Positions 1-12,876 of a stretch of DNA of 64,000 nt are shown piece after piece (position 1 is the stretch's first letter; each line of letters begins with the position of its first letter). This DNA comes from Hofstenia miamia. Taxonomy: Eukaryota > Xenacoelomorpha > Acoela. The notes under the pieces were generated by a model. It ran no database searches and was not told the DNA's origin. It saw only the letters and a program-made list of their open reading frames with translations. A program made the translations under genes and the position numbers. The stretch covers positions 381,153-445,152 of the forward strand of contig SCFE01000002.1 in NCBI GenBank assembly GCA_004352715.1, given 5' to 3'.

Positions 1-2690
1 AAAGCAGTTAATTTCAGCATGAGCAAACTCAATGTAGCAATATTTAGACCAAGATCCGGGCAACAAATATTCGTGTAATAAAACCTAGACATAGGTACGT
101 AATAGAGCCTGAGGCTTTGTTGGACATGATAATTATTTATTAAATTTTCACAAGAAAAACCGCTAAATGTATCCATGGCCCAATGTAGTTACAGTGGACC
201 ATGATGTATCTCAACGAGAAGTCAATCATTCTCGTAAAATATTTTTGCATAACAATATTTATGCTGACTACCAAATTTGTCAACAATCAACCTTGAAGTG
301 ATTGTCTATTCTGAAGTCATTTGGATCCAGAAATTTCTAAATTCCTCTACTAAACATTCAAAGTAGTTCGAAAAAAAACACTTCAAAATATGTGGCGCTC
401 AGTAAATGGCTTCACTACATTTCATCAAGTGTATTATATCATGACCCAAATATGTCGTATATATCCATACCAGTTTCCAAATTTGAAAACATCTACCACA
501 CTGATATACCAGTCAATTTCTCCTGATATTTTGCAAGGATTTGTATACATTTAAATGAATAAGAAATATTATTTGTTAGTCATTGAAGAACCTTAGCATA
601 GCATTAAAAACGATTCCCAGAAAAATATAAATGTTGAAATTTCTTAAACTTAAGCCATTATGGGCTGCAGCGCGTAATATTAATTTTGTGGGATTGCAAA
701 TTTCTTGATTTCTCGATTGTATGTAAAATATTTAAATTTACCAAAGTAAGGGATAGTTTTAATCAATAATAATCTTTTAACGGAACTATGGTGTAATTGT
801 AACATTTCAATTAGTAAAGTAGAAACTATTATACAACGAATATTTATCTAGAAGTGACACAAAAGTTGGTGTAATTTTAAAGAGCAGATTCTGTAATGGG
901 CGTGAATGTACTTGCTTCTGAGTGCATCTGGTCATTTTGAAAAGTTTGTTATGACAAATTTTTTTTTAGCAAAGTGAGTAAAAATATAAAAGACATTATT
1001 CCGAAAAGACATTAACCTTACGATAAGGAAAACAATCACGAAGAGTCCTGAACTTAATTAGAATTAAATAGTATACTTTCATTGTATGCCACTCCTTGAG
1101 TTTTTCTGCTTACAACCAAAACAATTTGTTGTTGTGGAACAAAATTGCCATTTAATGTTGTAAAACCACATGAAATTGAAACTATTTTATTACATGCTCT
1201 TTGTCTACTTAATTGGTCATGTGTGTTTACGACAAGCGTTGTGAAATTATTGTGAACTCTTTCTATCACGAAACTCTCAGCTATTTTTGTATAACATATG
1301 TCTATACTATACATCATTAATACAGAAAACAATCACGATTGTTCTGATACTTTTCTGTATATATTTATGTATTTATGCATATACACACACATTAAATTGT
1401 TATTTTGTTTGTCAAAGTCACACTTTAACCGTTAATATATATTTCATCCTTTTTCTGAAAATGCAAACTGTCACGCATTTTCCAATGAACTTCTTCATAT
1501 TTTCTCCAAAACCAAATAAAATAGTGCGTTACCATTTAGAAAAGTTGAAAATATTATTTACTTTTTATTTCAATGGAGAATAAACTACAATTATTTGAAA
1601 TAATCATGGGCATACATTTACGCATGTATATTGTAATATTTTATTACTGCTTCGCGTTCGTATTGATTGTGTGCAGCATCAAAAATTAGTTTCGAACTTC
1701 CAATTTATAAACTTATTATTATATATATATATATATATATATATTAATATTTTCATTAATATTTTGTCTATTGATTGTTCACTTTACATAATCAGTTTGT
1801 GACATTTGTGTACTTTACCCCAATAGTGTTAGTTTTTCTGTAATCATATCAATTTGTGACCATTTAAGGGTAGTGTTGTTCAGGAACAGCAAAACTATAT
1901 GACGTCATTTAACAATGTTTTCAGATATTGTTTTTCAATTTGTCATATTTTCTTGCCAAGCATCGAGAAAAAACTAAGATGATTTTTTTCTTCACTAAAG
2001 ATATTTATTGGTGCATGAACGGGTTAAGCCGCTTTTTATTAAATGGAGAGCAGAAAAAATATTGAAAAAAAATTGTTATCTTATGAAAACTCTAAAAAAT
2101 TGTTTTATTACAATATTTACATAAAAGACTCGGAATTTCATGTGGGTTTAGATATTTTTTGAAAAAAAAGGTTTAGCACCCACTTAAAACCATTATGTTT
2201 TTACAAACTATTCAGTCTTAAAATTCAATTGAGCTTTGGCCAGGGCCTAAGATATCACGCCTTTGATACTTTGACTATTAAAAGAAAGCAGTCAGCTATT
2301 GAGTAAAATTCAAACACAATCAATAAATATGCGCCTATACCTAAAAAAATAAATCTTCATAGTATTTCACTGTATTTAAGAATCTCATTAAATAGTTTAA
2401 AGAATGAAAAATCATGGAATTACGAAGTTATTTCAACTGCGCTCAATTTATTCTCCTTAATCGTTTGCAAACATCTGTTTTGCTTTGTATTGTTATACAG
2501 CAACAGACTGTATAACGAAATAAGTTTATCCAGGCTCAACAATGGAAGGACTTCTGACAAATAGATTTTGTTCAAGCGTTCACAACTTCACCAAATCACA
2601 CACAAGCAAGTGATATATATGTAGGGTTAGTTTTCTCCACTGAAAGTACTTATAAAACTATAGTTAATATAAAGTGAATAACACATCCCA
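1..2690. other. Non-coding AT-rich stretch, no gene seen
   Basis: I see no open reading frame with recognisable protein similarity here. The only structured item is an (AT)n microsatellite at about 1720-1745. CpG dinucleotides are present at ordinary density, unlike 20.6-39.8 kb. Confidence 0.6.
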
Positions 2691-2803
2691 CCTACCTCAT
2701 TCATGCTGCGACACAAGTGTGCGTCGATATGTGGTGCCAATTGTGGGCACTCTTACAATTGCAAATTTCAACGTACATTTAATAGATACGTGAATAAACT
2801 CTT

Positions 2804-3199
2804 TCAAAACTCTTTCAATGCACTTAAAAGTGTTGCGTAACTTAGACCAAAGCAATGTGCGAACATTGTTAATTGTATAGCGATACATTGCCCACTAACA
2901 TATCTAAAAAGAGCATTTTCTGGCTCGATATAACGCTGATTAAAAGATAACTGAAACATTTTAGTTTCTAGAAACTTCTGCATGCTGATTAAAAAGCAGG
3001 TTTGCCGTGGATATGGAGTTCCACACCACATGTGGTGTGGGATTTTTGCTGGTGGGGGAAGATTTTTTGTATATAGCTTCAATAATTCCAAATAGTACCA
3101 ATCACATATATTAAAAAACGGTCTTAGCCCTATTTTCACTAGGAATTTTGCAAAATCTGCAATAGCTTCCCACGAAATTTTAAAACATTTATAACTCAC
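2804..3199 (-). other. Unidentified 131-codon open frame
   Basis: This minus-strand frame is longer than most chance frames in this AT-rich DNA. I recognise no domain, signal peptide or repeat in it. It runs through a perfect 20-bp palindrome at 3021-3040, so part of its length comes from that structure. No flanking splice pattern or homologous exon supports it. It may be chance or an old transposon scrap. Confidence 0.12.
3021..3040. repeat. Perfect 20-bp palindrome
   Basis: CCACACCACATGTGGTGTGG reads the same on both strands and is centred on the E-box-like CACATGTG. A related half motif (TGTGGTGTGGG) recurs near 3740. The function is unknown. Confidence 0.8.
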
Positions 3200-3285
3200 G
3201 AATTAATGAAGATATTTCAAATTTGAAAGTACCAAAAGATAGAGGATTTCCTCCTCTTTCTTTTTCGACTTTAATTCGTGACCTG
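3188..3285 (+). repeat. Dispersed repeat family 1, copy a
   Basis: This is the first of four copies of a short dispersed repeat that starts TATAACTCACGAATTAAT. It continues with a shared block resembling GAAAGTACCAAAAGATAGAG and then a pyrimidine-rich stretch. Other copies are at about 10260-10350 (minus), 53605-53685 (plus) and 58071-58155 (plus). No coding capacity or terminal repeat was found, so the class (SINE, MITE or other) is open. Confidence 0.65.
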
Positions 3286-3289
3286 GTGC

Positions 3290-4744
3290 TGTTCCCATCA
3301 AGCGTGAATTTGCGCGAAGTCTGAGGTTCCCGCGTCTACGACACAACAAAATCCGATTTGAGCAGGGCGCATCTGGACGGAACTAGCACAGCTTGTTTTC
3401 AGAAAACAAAATATTTTAGGGTAATTGCTGTTTACATGGCCATTATTTTTTTATTGAAAAAAAATTCTTACTTGTATGTACTTCAAGCACAGAATATGTT
3501 TCAGCACAAATCCAACCAACCTGATAGAGGAACGCTCGTAGAAATAGGTTTAAAGAATAAGACTGATGAAGATGGTGATCAAATCGTAAAAAAAATTTTA
3601 TAATTTTATGTAATAACTATTGTACTAATAAATTTTAAAACATGCATACAACCTTCTTTGTCTAGAAATGGTTTGGAAATAATAAACAGCTTTGTCAAAA
3701 AAAATGCTTTTGGGATTTGCGCGACACATTTTTATTTATGTGGTGTGGGTTTCTAAATATTTCTTGTGGTAATGTACATATGTTAATAGCTCAGGCATTA
3801 ATTGCAATGTTGATTTCAATAATTCCTAGGTGACGAAAAAGAAATATTATTTCCATTTCCAGACTTTCTCCGAAGAAGATAAAGAAGACATGAGTCATTT
3901 TTAAAAATAACAGCATACAGATATTGCACAATGCTTGTGAAATAATAAATCAGAGTAAACGGACACTGAAAATGGCGAAGCAACAAATTTGGAGAAATAC
4001 TTTTAGAAGCCTTTGAATAAATCAAAGATACGAATATATACCGAGTATTTATTAAGGACTCCATATGCATTATTTTTCTAAAAAAATTTAATCCTTAATC
4101 ATGATAAAAAAGTTACTGATATTATTAAAACCATTCAATAAAAAAGACATGAAAATGAGGTTTATACCATTTCAGACCTTGAAATGTGAAAACAGGTGTC
4201 AGGCAATGACCTACCCTAGAATTATTGACAACTTTTGAAGTTTAGTAAATGACTTCGTTCACAACAAAAAAGCAAAGAAAACCAAAAGGAATCAGTTAAA
4301 TTCAAGAACGAATGTATTTTAACCAAACACGACATGTTAAAGTGATACGTGTCACACTATTTGCATGATAAATAAAACTCGACTTTGAATTACTAATAAC
4401 TGATACCAATAAAACAAGTCATAATTTCAAATTAAATGTACTTTTAAATCCTTCTTTCATTAAAATCAGTAAATTAATATTTCCTAAATTACAAAAATAA
4501 CAGTAAAATTGGCTTTTTAACACTATTTTCCAATAAACTTTAAATTATAAAAAAGCAGAATATTGTTGGAGCCCAGCAAGCCTAAATTATTCAAGCACTA
4601 AAAAAATTCATAAACAGTCTGCTAGTAAAAATGTGCATCCAAAAAATTCTACTACAACAAATAAAAGAATAATTTTACGTTCTTATATCTAAGATTTACG
4701 CAAAAACACATAAATGACCTTGACTAATCAAATAATTCAAAGAA
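3290..4744. other. No gene recognised
   Basis: AT-rich sequence. Short frames at 3358-3603 (plus) and 3816-4070 (minus) show no recognisable domain, and I treat them as chance. Confidence 0.5.
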
Positions 4745-5060
4745 ACTTCTCAACGAGCAGAGCTTGAGCACTGGACATACAACGAGTCCAAAACGAGCTT
4801 TGTTTAAACATAGCAAATTTATTCTGCTTCTCCATTTTCTAGCAAATTACATCTTAGTCTCCATAATTTGGACCCTATTTAATTATATAAAATATTGTTT
4901 CATTAAATATACGACTTTAGTCTTCCTTATAGTCTTATTTTAAGAATTTAGAGAGCTAAAACTATCCTTATTGAAATGTTCTGTTTGGCGAGCAGAACCG
5001 AGCCGAAAATATTCAAAATCAAAACGAGCCGAGCTTTAAAGTTTCGCCTCGTTGATAAGT
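4745..5060. mobile_element. Short TIR element (MITE), family 2, complete copy
   Basis: The left end reads ACTTCTCAACGAGC and the right end, on the opposite strand, reads ACTTATCAACGAGGC, giving a terminal inverted repeat with one mismatch over the first 13 bases. The interior repeats the word ACGAGCC in both orientations. The flanks carry a possible duplication around ATTCAAA just outside both ends, so a hAT-type origin is possible but not proved. At 316 bp it cannot encode a transposase. Partial relatives lie at 5433-5545 and 12740-12876. Confidence 0.65.
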
Positions 5061-5432
5061 CATATTCAAATATAAATCTGAAAGCAATCTAAATTTAGAT
5101 GAAAGGCTTACAAAAGACTAAATATGTTTGTAAAAATAATCGTTTAGAGATAAATTATGGCAATCTCGACTTACTTAAGCATTCAAAGATGTTCGAAACA
5201 AACACAATATTAGGTTGGCCGAGAACCTACCAAATTACTAAAATTATATGTTAGTGGGCCTGGTTCTCCACAATGGCAAGGATATACTAACTACCTGACC
5301 ATATACATTTTACTATAGCATGTGAGTTTAGAGAAATCACAGTTAGTTAAAGTAAATATGTCAATGGCATATTATTGCGTGCTTTCAAATTCATTTTGGA
5401 TGATCTAATGTAGAAATGTCACAATACAAATC

Positions 5433-5545
5433 AGACTTGTCAACGAGCCGAGCCGAGTTTGAACAGAGTATTGGATATACAACGAGCCCAAAACGAGCCG
5501 TTTTTGAGAAAACCAAATTTATAGTGCTGCTTGTTAATTTGATTA
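5433..5545 (+). mobile_element. Family 2 TIR element, partial copy
   Basis: It starts ACTTGTCAACGAGCCG and shares the TTGGATATACAACGAGCCC and AAAACGAGCC blocks with the copy at 4745. The right terminus is not visible and may fall in the N gap that begins at 5665. Confidence 0.6.
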
Positions 5546-5664
5546 TGCAGATTTTTCTTATTTTTACATTCAATATTCCTTACTTTTAATCTTATTTTAG
5601 AAATGTTTATTAAATAATAGGAAGACCAATGGAAAAAATTCGAAGAGCACAATATTTAAAAAAA

Positions 5665-5896
5665 NNNNNNNNNNNNNNNNNNNNNNNNNNNNNNNNNNNN
5701 NNNNNNNNNNNNNNNNNNNNNNNNNNNNNNNNNNNNNNNNNNNNNNNNNNNNNNNNNNNNNNNNNNNNNNNNNNNNNNNNNNNNNNNNNNNNNNNNNNNN
5801 NNNNNNNNNNNNNNNNNNNNNNNNNNNNNNNNNNNNNNNNNNNNNNNNNNNNNNNNNNNNNNNNNNNNNNNNNNNNNNNNNNNNNNNNNNNNNNNN
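5665..5896. other. Assembly gap (232 N)
   Basis: Run of N. Frames reported through it are artefacts. Confidence 0.99.
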
Positions 5897-5904
5897 ATAC
5901 AAAT

Positions 5905-6193
5905 CAGGCGCGTATCGAGAATTTCTAAAAGAAGGGCCCAATTCTTATCCGAAACATATAGACCTAGGTAGTTTTTTCACCCTCTTAGTATAATGCCGTG
6001 CATATATAATAAATATACCAAAAACACAGACGGAGGTAATAAGAATAACATGAAATACTACGTTTTTTGCACTTTATGTTAAACAAAAAGACTGTTCATC
6101 AATATATCGATCAGGTCGTATGAGAATGAGTTGAGATTGGCCTACTCCAAAGGGTGGGGCAGCCGCAAGCCCATGCCCCTAAATACGCCCCTG
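5905..6193. mobile_element. hAT-type MITE with 8-bp target duplication
   Basis: The 289-bp element has imperfect ends CAGGCGCGTATCGAG (left) and CAGGGGCGTATTTAG (right, opposite strand). It is flanked by a perfect 8-bp direct repeat, ATACAAAT, at 5897-5904 and 6194-6201. An 8-bp duplication with CAGNG-type ends is the hAT superfamily signature. It has no coding capacity and would need a transposase supplied in trans. The left duplication sits immediately after an N gap, so the junction itself is intact. Confidence 0.82.
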
Positions 6194-6201
6194 ATACAAA
6201 T

Positions 6202-9200
6202 GCTTTAGATTTTCAAAATGTTCTAATGGCCGCTACTAGCGCAGTATTTGTTTTGCTATCAGGTGTAATTAACCTCTTAACTGCGTAAATATATGACAAA
6301 CAGGATGCAGTATAGGTAGCATTTCTTCCATCCTATGGTTTTAAGCTGCACAGAATTATCACACTGCTTTTTAACCGCTATTCGCATCTACCACTTTATA
6401 TATATTGCTTCTCTCTTTCAGTTTTTTCAACAACCTGTTTAGCTTTTTTATCTACACATAAAAACTATTAATTCATACGGCCTCATTTAAAATAATTTGT
6501 TTTCACGTTATTTAGTTCAACTTTACTAGTTCATACTTACATTGTTAACTTAAAACACCTTTTTAATTTCGGTCTTTTATTTTTGCATACTGACAGATGT
6601 TTTCCGCATGCTACTTAACACCTGTGTTTTGTATGAAATCAATTAATTACAACTTTCTTCTTACTGAATGTAATATATTGCATATTGCTCCAAGTAGAAG
6701 ACATTGTAGGGATTATCACAATGAACTCTTGCACGTTCGCCCAGCATTACTCTCAGTATTGAAAGAAAAGAAAACAATAGACGTGCATGTAGTAAATAGT
6801 TTTGAGTCGATACGACATACGTTACAAACAATGTCTCCTCAACAAACATAGATTTGAAATTGCTTTTCCGCAAATATACTTACGTAAAATAATTTTTACG
6901 CGTGCTGATAACAAATTTCTTGCTGCAATTGTGAAACGATATTTTTCAGAGGCGAAATTAGCGTTAAAAATTATCGACTTGTCGAGAATTCATGGAATGG
7001 AAACCATTTGAATGCTTCCTGACAGATTGAATTGACATTCTTGTCGGCTGGGGATGTTATAGTATTCGACTGTTTTTAAACACAGTAATTGCTGAGAAGA
7101 CATATCAAATTAGTGCAAACAGCAGTTTGATTTGCTGCGAATCTTAACAATCATCTTATTTGAGTAATGTCAACTGTATTAACGGAAAGATAATGTCTAT
7201 TGTATTGTTCGCAGAAATTAGTAAAATGTGATGTTCTGCATTATATGCTTTAAAATTAAGATTAACGTTGTTTATTATGCCGCAAAATGATTCGAATCTA
7301 AGTAAATTACAACGTAAAACAGATGACACTTGAAAAAGCATTGCAACATATAACTATTCTAGACTGTGTTAGAAAAATCATGATTTTTTAAAAAAAAAAT
7401 TTAAAAAACGATTTTTATATTTAAAACAAATTTCATGATTTTTTGAAATAATGTTTTCAGCCAATCCAAAGTACTTTTTCAGCAAATTGTCCAACCACAG
7501 GAGAATGCATATCACCTGTTAAAAATAGTAATGAAAACAAAACCTCACTTCATTTACTGACTGTTAGCACTTTAAAATGAACCAAGCTTTGCGGCTTTAT
7601 CCACACCAAGCCAATTTTCGAATGGAAGAAAGAAAACCGTGATTTACAACATGCCAACCTGAACATTATGTCGTATATGTAAACGATCAAAATTTTCATG
7701 ATTGCGTTTCAATTAATCCTTTCGAAATTCCTAGCAATACTAAAAATACATGAAATCGATAGCAATTATAGTTAAAATAAGAATTCATTGGTTATATAAA
7801 TTGAAGGCATACAGTTGTAAAACACAATATAGGTGCACGGCTGTACGCCTAAACAATTAACAAGGGGGCTCTATATTTGATATTTTTATGTTATATTTCG
7901 AACAAATTTTGCTATTCAACAATTAAAATACAACACCACAAACCATAATATAACCTTAACAAGGAGGGTTGGCTTCCCAGTCAAATTTAACAAGATGCGC
8001 TGTATAGGAGTGTTTCGCTATGACAAAATTTACGTTTCTGCGGTGATATTGCAAAAACTGTACTCCGCAAATCTCGAATTACGAATTCATAATATAGGTA
8101 TATTTTTATATTATATATTGATATTATATTTTATTTTATATATATATATACACATATAAACATATACAACATATATATATATATATATAGCACAGTAAAT
8201 ATGACTCTGACCTGACCCCTCCCCTGTTTTTACTGCACATTTGTACATTTTACAAATCTCGAGACCAATTCAATATTGTACTAAAACCGCAGATTTCCGC
8301 GTTTCCGGGGAAGGTTGACAGGCCTGTGGCTATTTTTCTCAAAATTAGCATTTTCAGGATAATAGAAATCATTAAGATTAAAGCAATAGACCTGCCCATG
8401 CCTTACTATTAACAAATTTCCCAATGAGCTTAACAAAAATTATTTGTAAATGTGGAAAAACGCCAAGCTTTTCAGGATTAGCCTCTGCTGTTAGTGATTA
8501 TAAAAAAATTCAACGTGCTTATAAATACTGCATTACATTTGTAAAAATAAATACAAATATTGAAAAACAAAACTGGAAGATATGTTGAACAAGGTCCAAT
8601 TCATGTTTATAAATGGAAGCTGATCCAGACTCGCAAAAACCCACTGAAACAACCATCAGCAATTTAAAATTTTCAATCCACACCAAGCCTACCCGCAATT
8701 ACAAATATTTTTAGTAATAACCAAATTACATTCACAAATACAAATATATAAAGAAAACAACATCCCATTGTAATTGCGGCCCGCGATAATCATGTCGGAA
8801 TCGAATAAACAATTTTCACATCTGTATTATTATATTGAGTGAAAGAATATTGACAGGTAAAAAACGTAATCCTTCAAATCACAATTAGTAGGTCAGATGA
8901 TGATAAAACCAATTAGAAGTATAATGAAAAGAAGATCATAAAAAAGAAATCCTAACTCTTAATTGTATTGCTAACATACATCCATCTAATGAATTCAAAC
9001 GTTTTTATTAACGCACATGCAGCAATTTCTAACATAATACATTAATGGTGTAAACAACAATTACATTATTACCATGATACCGATATCCGTGGAATCTGCC
9101 ACGTATTATGAATTTTCCTCTACGTGTATAATAAACGTTACATCAAATAAAAGCAAATTTTGTGAGAAATAAATAATTCAATCAGCTATTAACGGCTCTG

Positions 9201-9252
9201 GTGAGTTAATCAAAGCATAGCTGCAGGCAGAGATATAATATTTTCAGCTTAC
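6202..9252. other. No gene recognised
   Basis: Short frames near 6597-6851, 6802-7011 and 7156-7341 show no recognisable domain. A (TA)-rich microsatellite tract lies at about 8100-8190. CpG density is ordinary. Confidence 0.5.
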
Positions 9253-9270
9253 GATGTGTATAAGAGACAG
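9253..9270 (+). other. Tn5 mosaic end / Nextera adapter remnant
   Basis: The string GATGTGTATAAGAGACAG equals 18 of the 19 bases of the hyperactive Tn5 mosaic end used in tagmentation libraries; only the first A is replaced, by C. An 18-base match is very unlikely to be native. It probably marks untrimmed adapter, and the bases on either side may not be contiguous in the genome. Confidence 0.92.
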
Positions 9271-10259
9271 GCACATGATGAATTGAAAAGCAAAAACAGG
9301 TGAATTTTTAGAAAGTGGAAAAGCAGCTAACAATAGCGTATCTGTTTTTTATAAAAGCACTTTAGCTGTAATGAAAAACAACTGTTACTCAAAACCTCTT
9401 AAACACAAGAACGCACGCTATTGACATTAAGTAACGCTTCTCATTTCCCACTGCTCCTGGTGTACAACGCTGTGGAAGTGCAACAGCAATTAACGCACGG
9501 CTTTTAACACGGCAGTCATTTAAGATCCCTCTACAAAATTAATCATGTAGAAAAGAATATATGAGGCGAAACTGCAAATGCGGTGGAAAAAGGTTATCAC
9601 TTTATCTAAGAATGAGGGCACGTAGACATTTATTAGCCGTTTATGTTGTTTTTACGAGTCCCATAAGTTTCAAAATGTTTTAAAAAAGAACTACGTCCTA
9701 CACATCAAGGAGTCTAAAAGCCTTCATCTGCCCTATATTGAAGAATTTGATATCATTATTATAATTGTACTAACGCCATTAACGAGGTCTGCAAAAATAT
9801 ATAACTCATTCTTCAAAAAAGTTTAAAACGTTTCATGTCTTGCGAAGCACAACTCCGAAACAGTGTAAACCCAATAGGCTGACTATATGCATTGTGTATT
9901 CGCTATTCGTGGTTGCTTAGTAATATACAATCACAAAAACAATGCTTCGTGTGATAGAAAAAATACAGTTTTTCTAAATGTGCTTATGTCCTTTATAAAG
10001 GCCAAACAGTTTTCCACCTTTTACGGATTTTTCAAAGTCCATTATGAAGTATGAACACTTCTATTGGTGAGCGTTCTTGAACGCAATGTTGACAATTTGT
10101 ACTAGAGAGTATTGCTGAGGTGCCTTAAAATATTCACTATTTTTTATTGAAATTCCCCCCTTAAATTCGCACGATTTCTAATGCACAATTAATCAAGGGT
10201 CAAAATCCGAAGGGAGATAGATCAGCCAAATCCATTGGCTCAGCGCGGAAACGCGGGTT
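9271..10259. other. No gene recognised
   Basis: AT-rich sequence without a recognisable coding region or repeat structure. Confidence 0.45.
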
Positions 10260-10350
10260 AAAAATAAAAATGAAAAAGGAGACAATTCTCTATCTTTTGA
10301 TGCTTTCAGTTTTTGGCCATAATTATTAATTCGTGAGTTATAAGCCTTTA
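10260..10350 (-). repeat. Dispersed repeat family 1, copy b
   Basis: Read on the minus strand it begins TATAACTCACGAATTAAT, followed by a block ending CAAAAGATAGAG, matching the copy at 3188. Related sequence may continue toward 10195. Confidence 0.65.
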
Positions 10351-11582
10351 AAAAATTTTCAAGAAAGCATAAAAAAATTCCTAGGCAGTTCAACATGTCT
10401 ATTTTCACTCACCTTTCTTAAACCCCAAGGGAAGGCGCATATTTTCGATGAACCGCACTCAGATATAAGGGAGATTTTTAAAATTTAAAAAAGTAACACA
10501 ATTTTGCATAAACAACAGTGATTAGCTAATTACGTAATTAAACAATACAGCAATTAGAGAATGTATTTCATTAACATTTGTAATTTTGATATTCTAAGAA
10601 TTATTAATTAGTTTGTGAAACAATCGTCCCTTCTGACTGCATATTTCAGACATCTGCTAAAATTAATGAATTTTGTTTTGCATTTCATTCCTCAATGACA
10701 TAAATGATTGGTAAAAGACCTGATTATAAGGATCAATAAGTATTACAGTCTAATAAATCTATAGAGACTATAAATTGTAAAGTAATGAGAAAGACTGTAG
10801 CAGATTTAAAGATAATCATTGAATTCTCCAATTGTTCAGTTGGAATTTGACGAATTGTAAAATTGAGTCTAACCTCACATATTTTTTCGCACTTTACAAT
10901 CTTCATTTTAATTAAAGCAACTGAAGTATAATTTATATTAGAAAATTAAACTTACAACACTGATTCACAATTCCAATTTTGAATTTACATTTGGAGAGGT
11001 TACTCTACACAAATATCAAAATTGGCTTCGAAAATTCACTGAAAGCTATTCTTCAGTTCTACACAGGATGCTTACAAGCGCATAGAGTAGTAACTTCAAT
11101 TTGCTACAAACTACTAGGTAATTCAGTTTCCCGCCAAATTATTGCAAACTTCATTAATTGAGACAACTGTGTCAATTTTAGAACACTGATTTAATAAAAT
11201 AGAGAAACGACCACTTACCAAACTTAGGATGCGCTTAGTATATTGTTAAGGTTGTCAAAATCACTGCTTTGGATCCTTTGATGTATCATATACTGAATGC
11301 ACTAAAATGAGGTATAATTTATACGCTATGCTAAATGTAAAATATTACATGCTGCTACAATTGAAACATATTTCTACTGTGTTTGTGCATGCAAATTAAT
11401 GAGGTTACAATGATAAGTAATGGAAATATGGTATTTTATTTAATCACACAAAAATTTGTTTCAAATTAAAAAACAGACTTGAAAATAAGTCATAAAATCT
11501 GGATTACAAAAACAGAAGCAATTTTTTCGTGAAAACCATTTCAATATTAGCCATAGCCATAATCAATTCCGAAACCCTATGA
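10351..11582. other. No gene recognised
   Basis: AT-rich sequence. The frame at 10979-11161 shows no domain. Confidence 0.45.
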
Positions 11583-11698
11583 TATATATAATATATATAT
11601 ATAATATAATATTATATATANNNNNNNNNNNNNNNNNNNNNNNNNNNNNNNNNNNNNNNNNNNNNNNNNNNNNNNNNNNNNNNNNNNNNNNNNNNNNN

Positions 11699-11728
<30 letters not shown>
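11583..11728. repeat. (AT)n microsatellite with internal 78-N gap
   Basis: AT dinucleotide repeats flank N at 11621-11698. The assembly broke inside the repeat, so its true length is unknown. Confidence 0.9.
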
Positions 11729-11733
<5 letters not shown>

Positions 11734-12739
11734 TCTACGTCGTTTAGGATGTTTCTGTAATCCCACAGTTCTTAATTACGTTGCTGAAACGCGGGAAATT
11801 TCGGTAAACCACCAAAAATTGTTGGCATCAACCTAAATGCCAATAATGCTAAATAGCAGCAATGTTTAGCAGCTTTACATACAATATTAACTGCATTTCT
11901 ATGATTATCGCCATATGGTCTAACAAATATTAAGAATATTGTATCATGTCGAATCATTTTATATCTTAGACTGCATACGTGCAACTCTCCTTTCAAATCT
12001 CTAATGTTGCTTGTAAATAGTTGATGAAGTTGGCGATGAAGCTCATTCAATCATGATTCAAGATTCAAGTAATAAAGATATTTTGATGATGATATTCACC
12101 TGGATTAGGAAATTTTGAACTCCAATGTTGAGCATGAAATATGTTTCGATGTTCACTGTGATGCAAATTCCATTTTTAACCTGTGACCCGACCTGGTCTA
12201 TTTGACAATGATTCGCACCCCAAATCAATCAAAGAAGAAATACTAGTATAATACGCGCAAAATTTTTTTAGCATAAAATCATCAATTAAAACAAGACAAA
12301 ATCAATAAAAAATACAAGTATAATTAAAATCTATTAGTCTTCTTAAATTGTTCCATAATTCTGTTAGTGATCTTTCTCCCTAACAATTATGAATGACACG
12401 CTACCCGATTTGTCTAAGAGTGCCGAACAACCGCACCCGTCGAATTTTTGGCTTGACTGTCGGACGAGGTGACACTGGATGATATAGAGAAATATTAATT
12501 TCAGTATTAGGTCGAACCCGGGACATCTTGGAAATGCTGGACGACAATTATGTTGACGGTCTAACTCAAATATCAACATGGTTTGAGAAGAGGCGTCATG
12601 AAAAGTATTTGGTTTTTTACTATTTCCAATACAGTCACATTGAAACAAGCTAGCCTATATTTAAATCGAGTTTATAACATTGCTATGGACATTTGGTTTA
12701 CTGCATGCCATCTTGTAAGTTATGCAAAATTTGCACAAA
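11729..12739. other. No gene recognised
   Basis: Frames at 11772-12050 and 12364-12648 (minus) show no domain I recognise. A GGTCGAACCCGGGAC string at about 12512 resembles a tRNA B-box, but no A-box or cloverleaf was found. Confidence 0.45.
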
Positions 12740-12876
12740 CAAATTAAGAAGCAGAACTATAATTTGCTTGGCTTAATAAAGGCTCGTTTTGAGCTCGTTG
12801 TGTATCCAATGCAGTGTTCAAGCTCGGCTAGGCCCGGCTCGGGTTGGTACGTTAGAATCTTGGCTTGTTGAGAAGT
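12740..12876 (-). mobile_element. Family 2 TIR element, partial copy
   Basis: On the minus strand it begins ACTTCTCAACAAGCC, then carries TTGGATACACAACGAGCTC, AAAACGAGCC and a terminal block near TTCTGCTTCT shared with the copy at 4745. The opposite inverted end was not found. Confidence 0.6.

Noticed and set aside
6597-6851. 84-codon frame as a host gene (also 50388-50684, 52744-52941, 44675-44941)
   Set aside because: No recognisable domain, no flanking exons and lengths compatible with chance.
12505-12530. tRNA-like B-box GGTCGAACCCGGGAC
   Set aside because: No A-box, acceptor stem or cloverleaf at the right distance; a single box is too little for a tRNA or SINE call.
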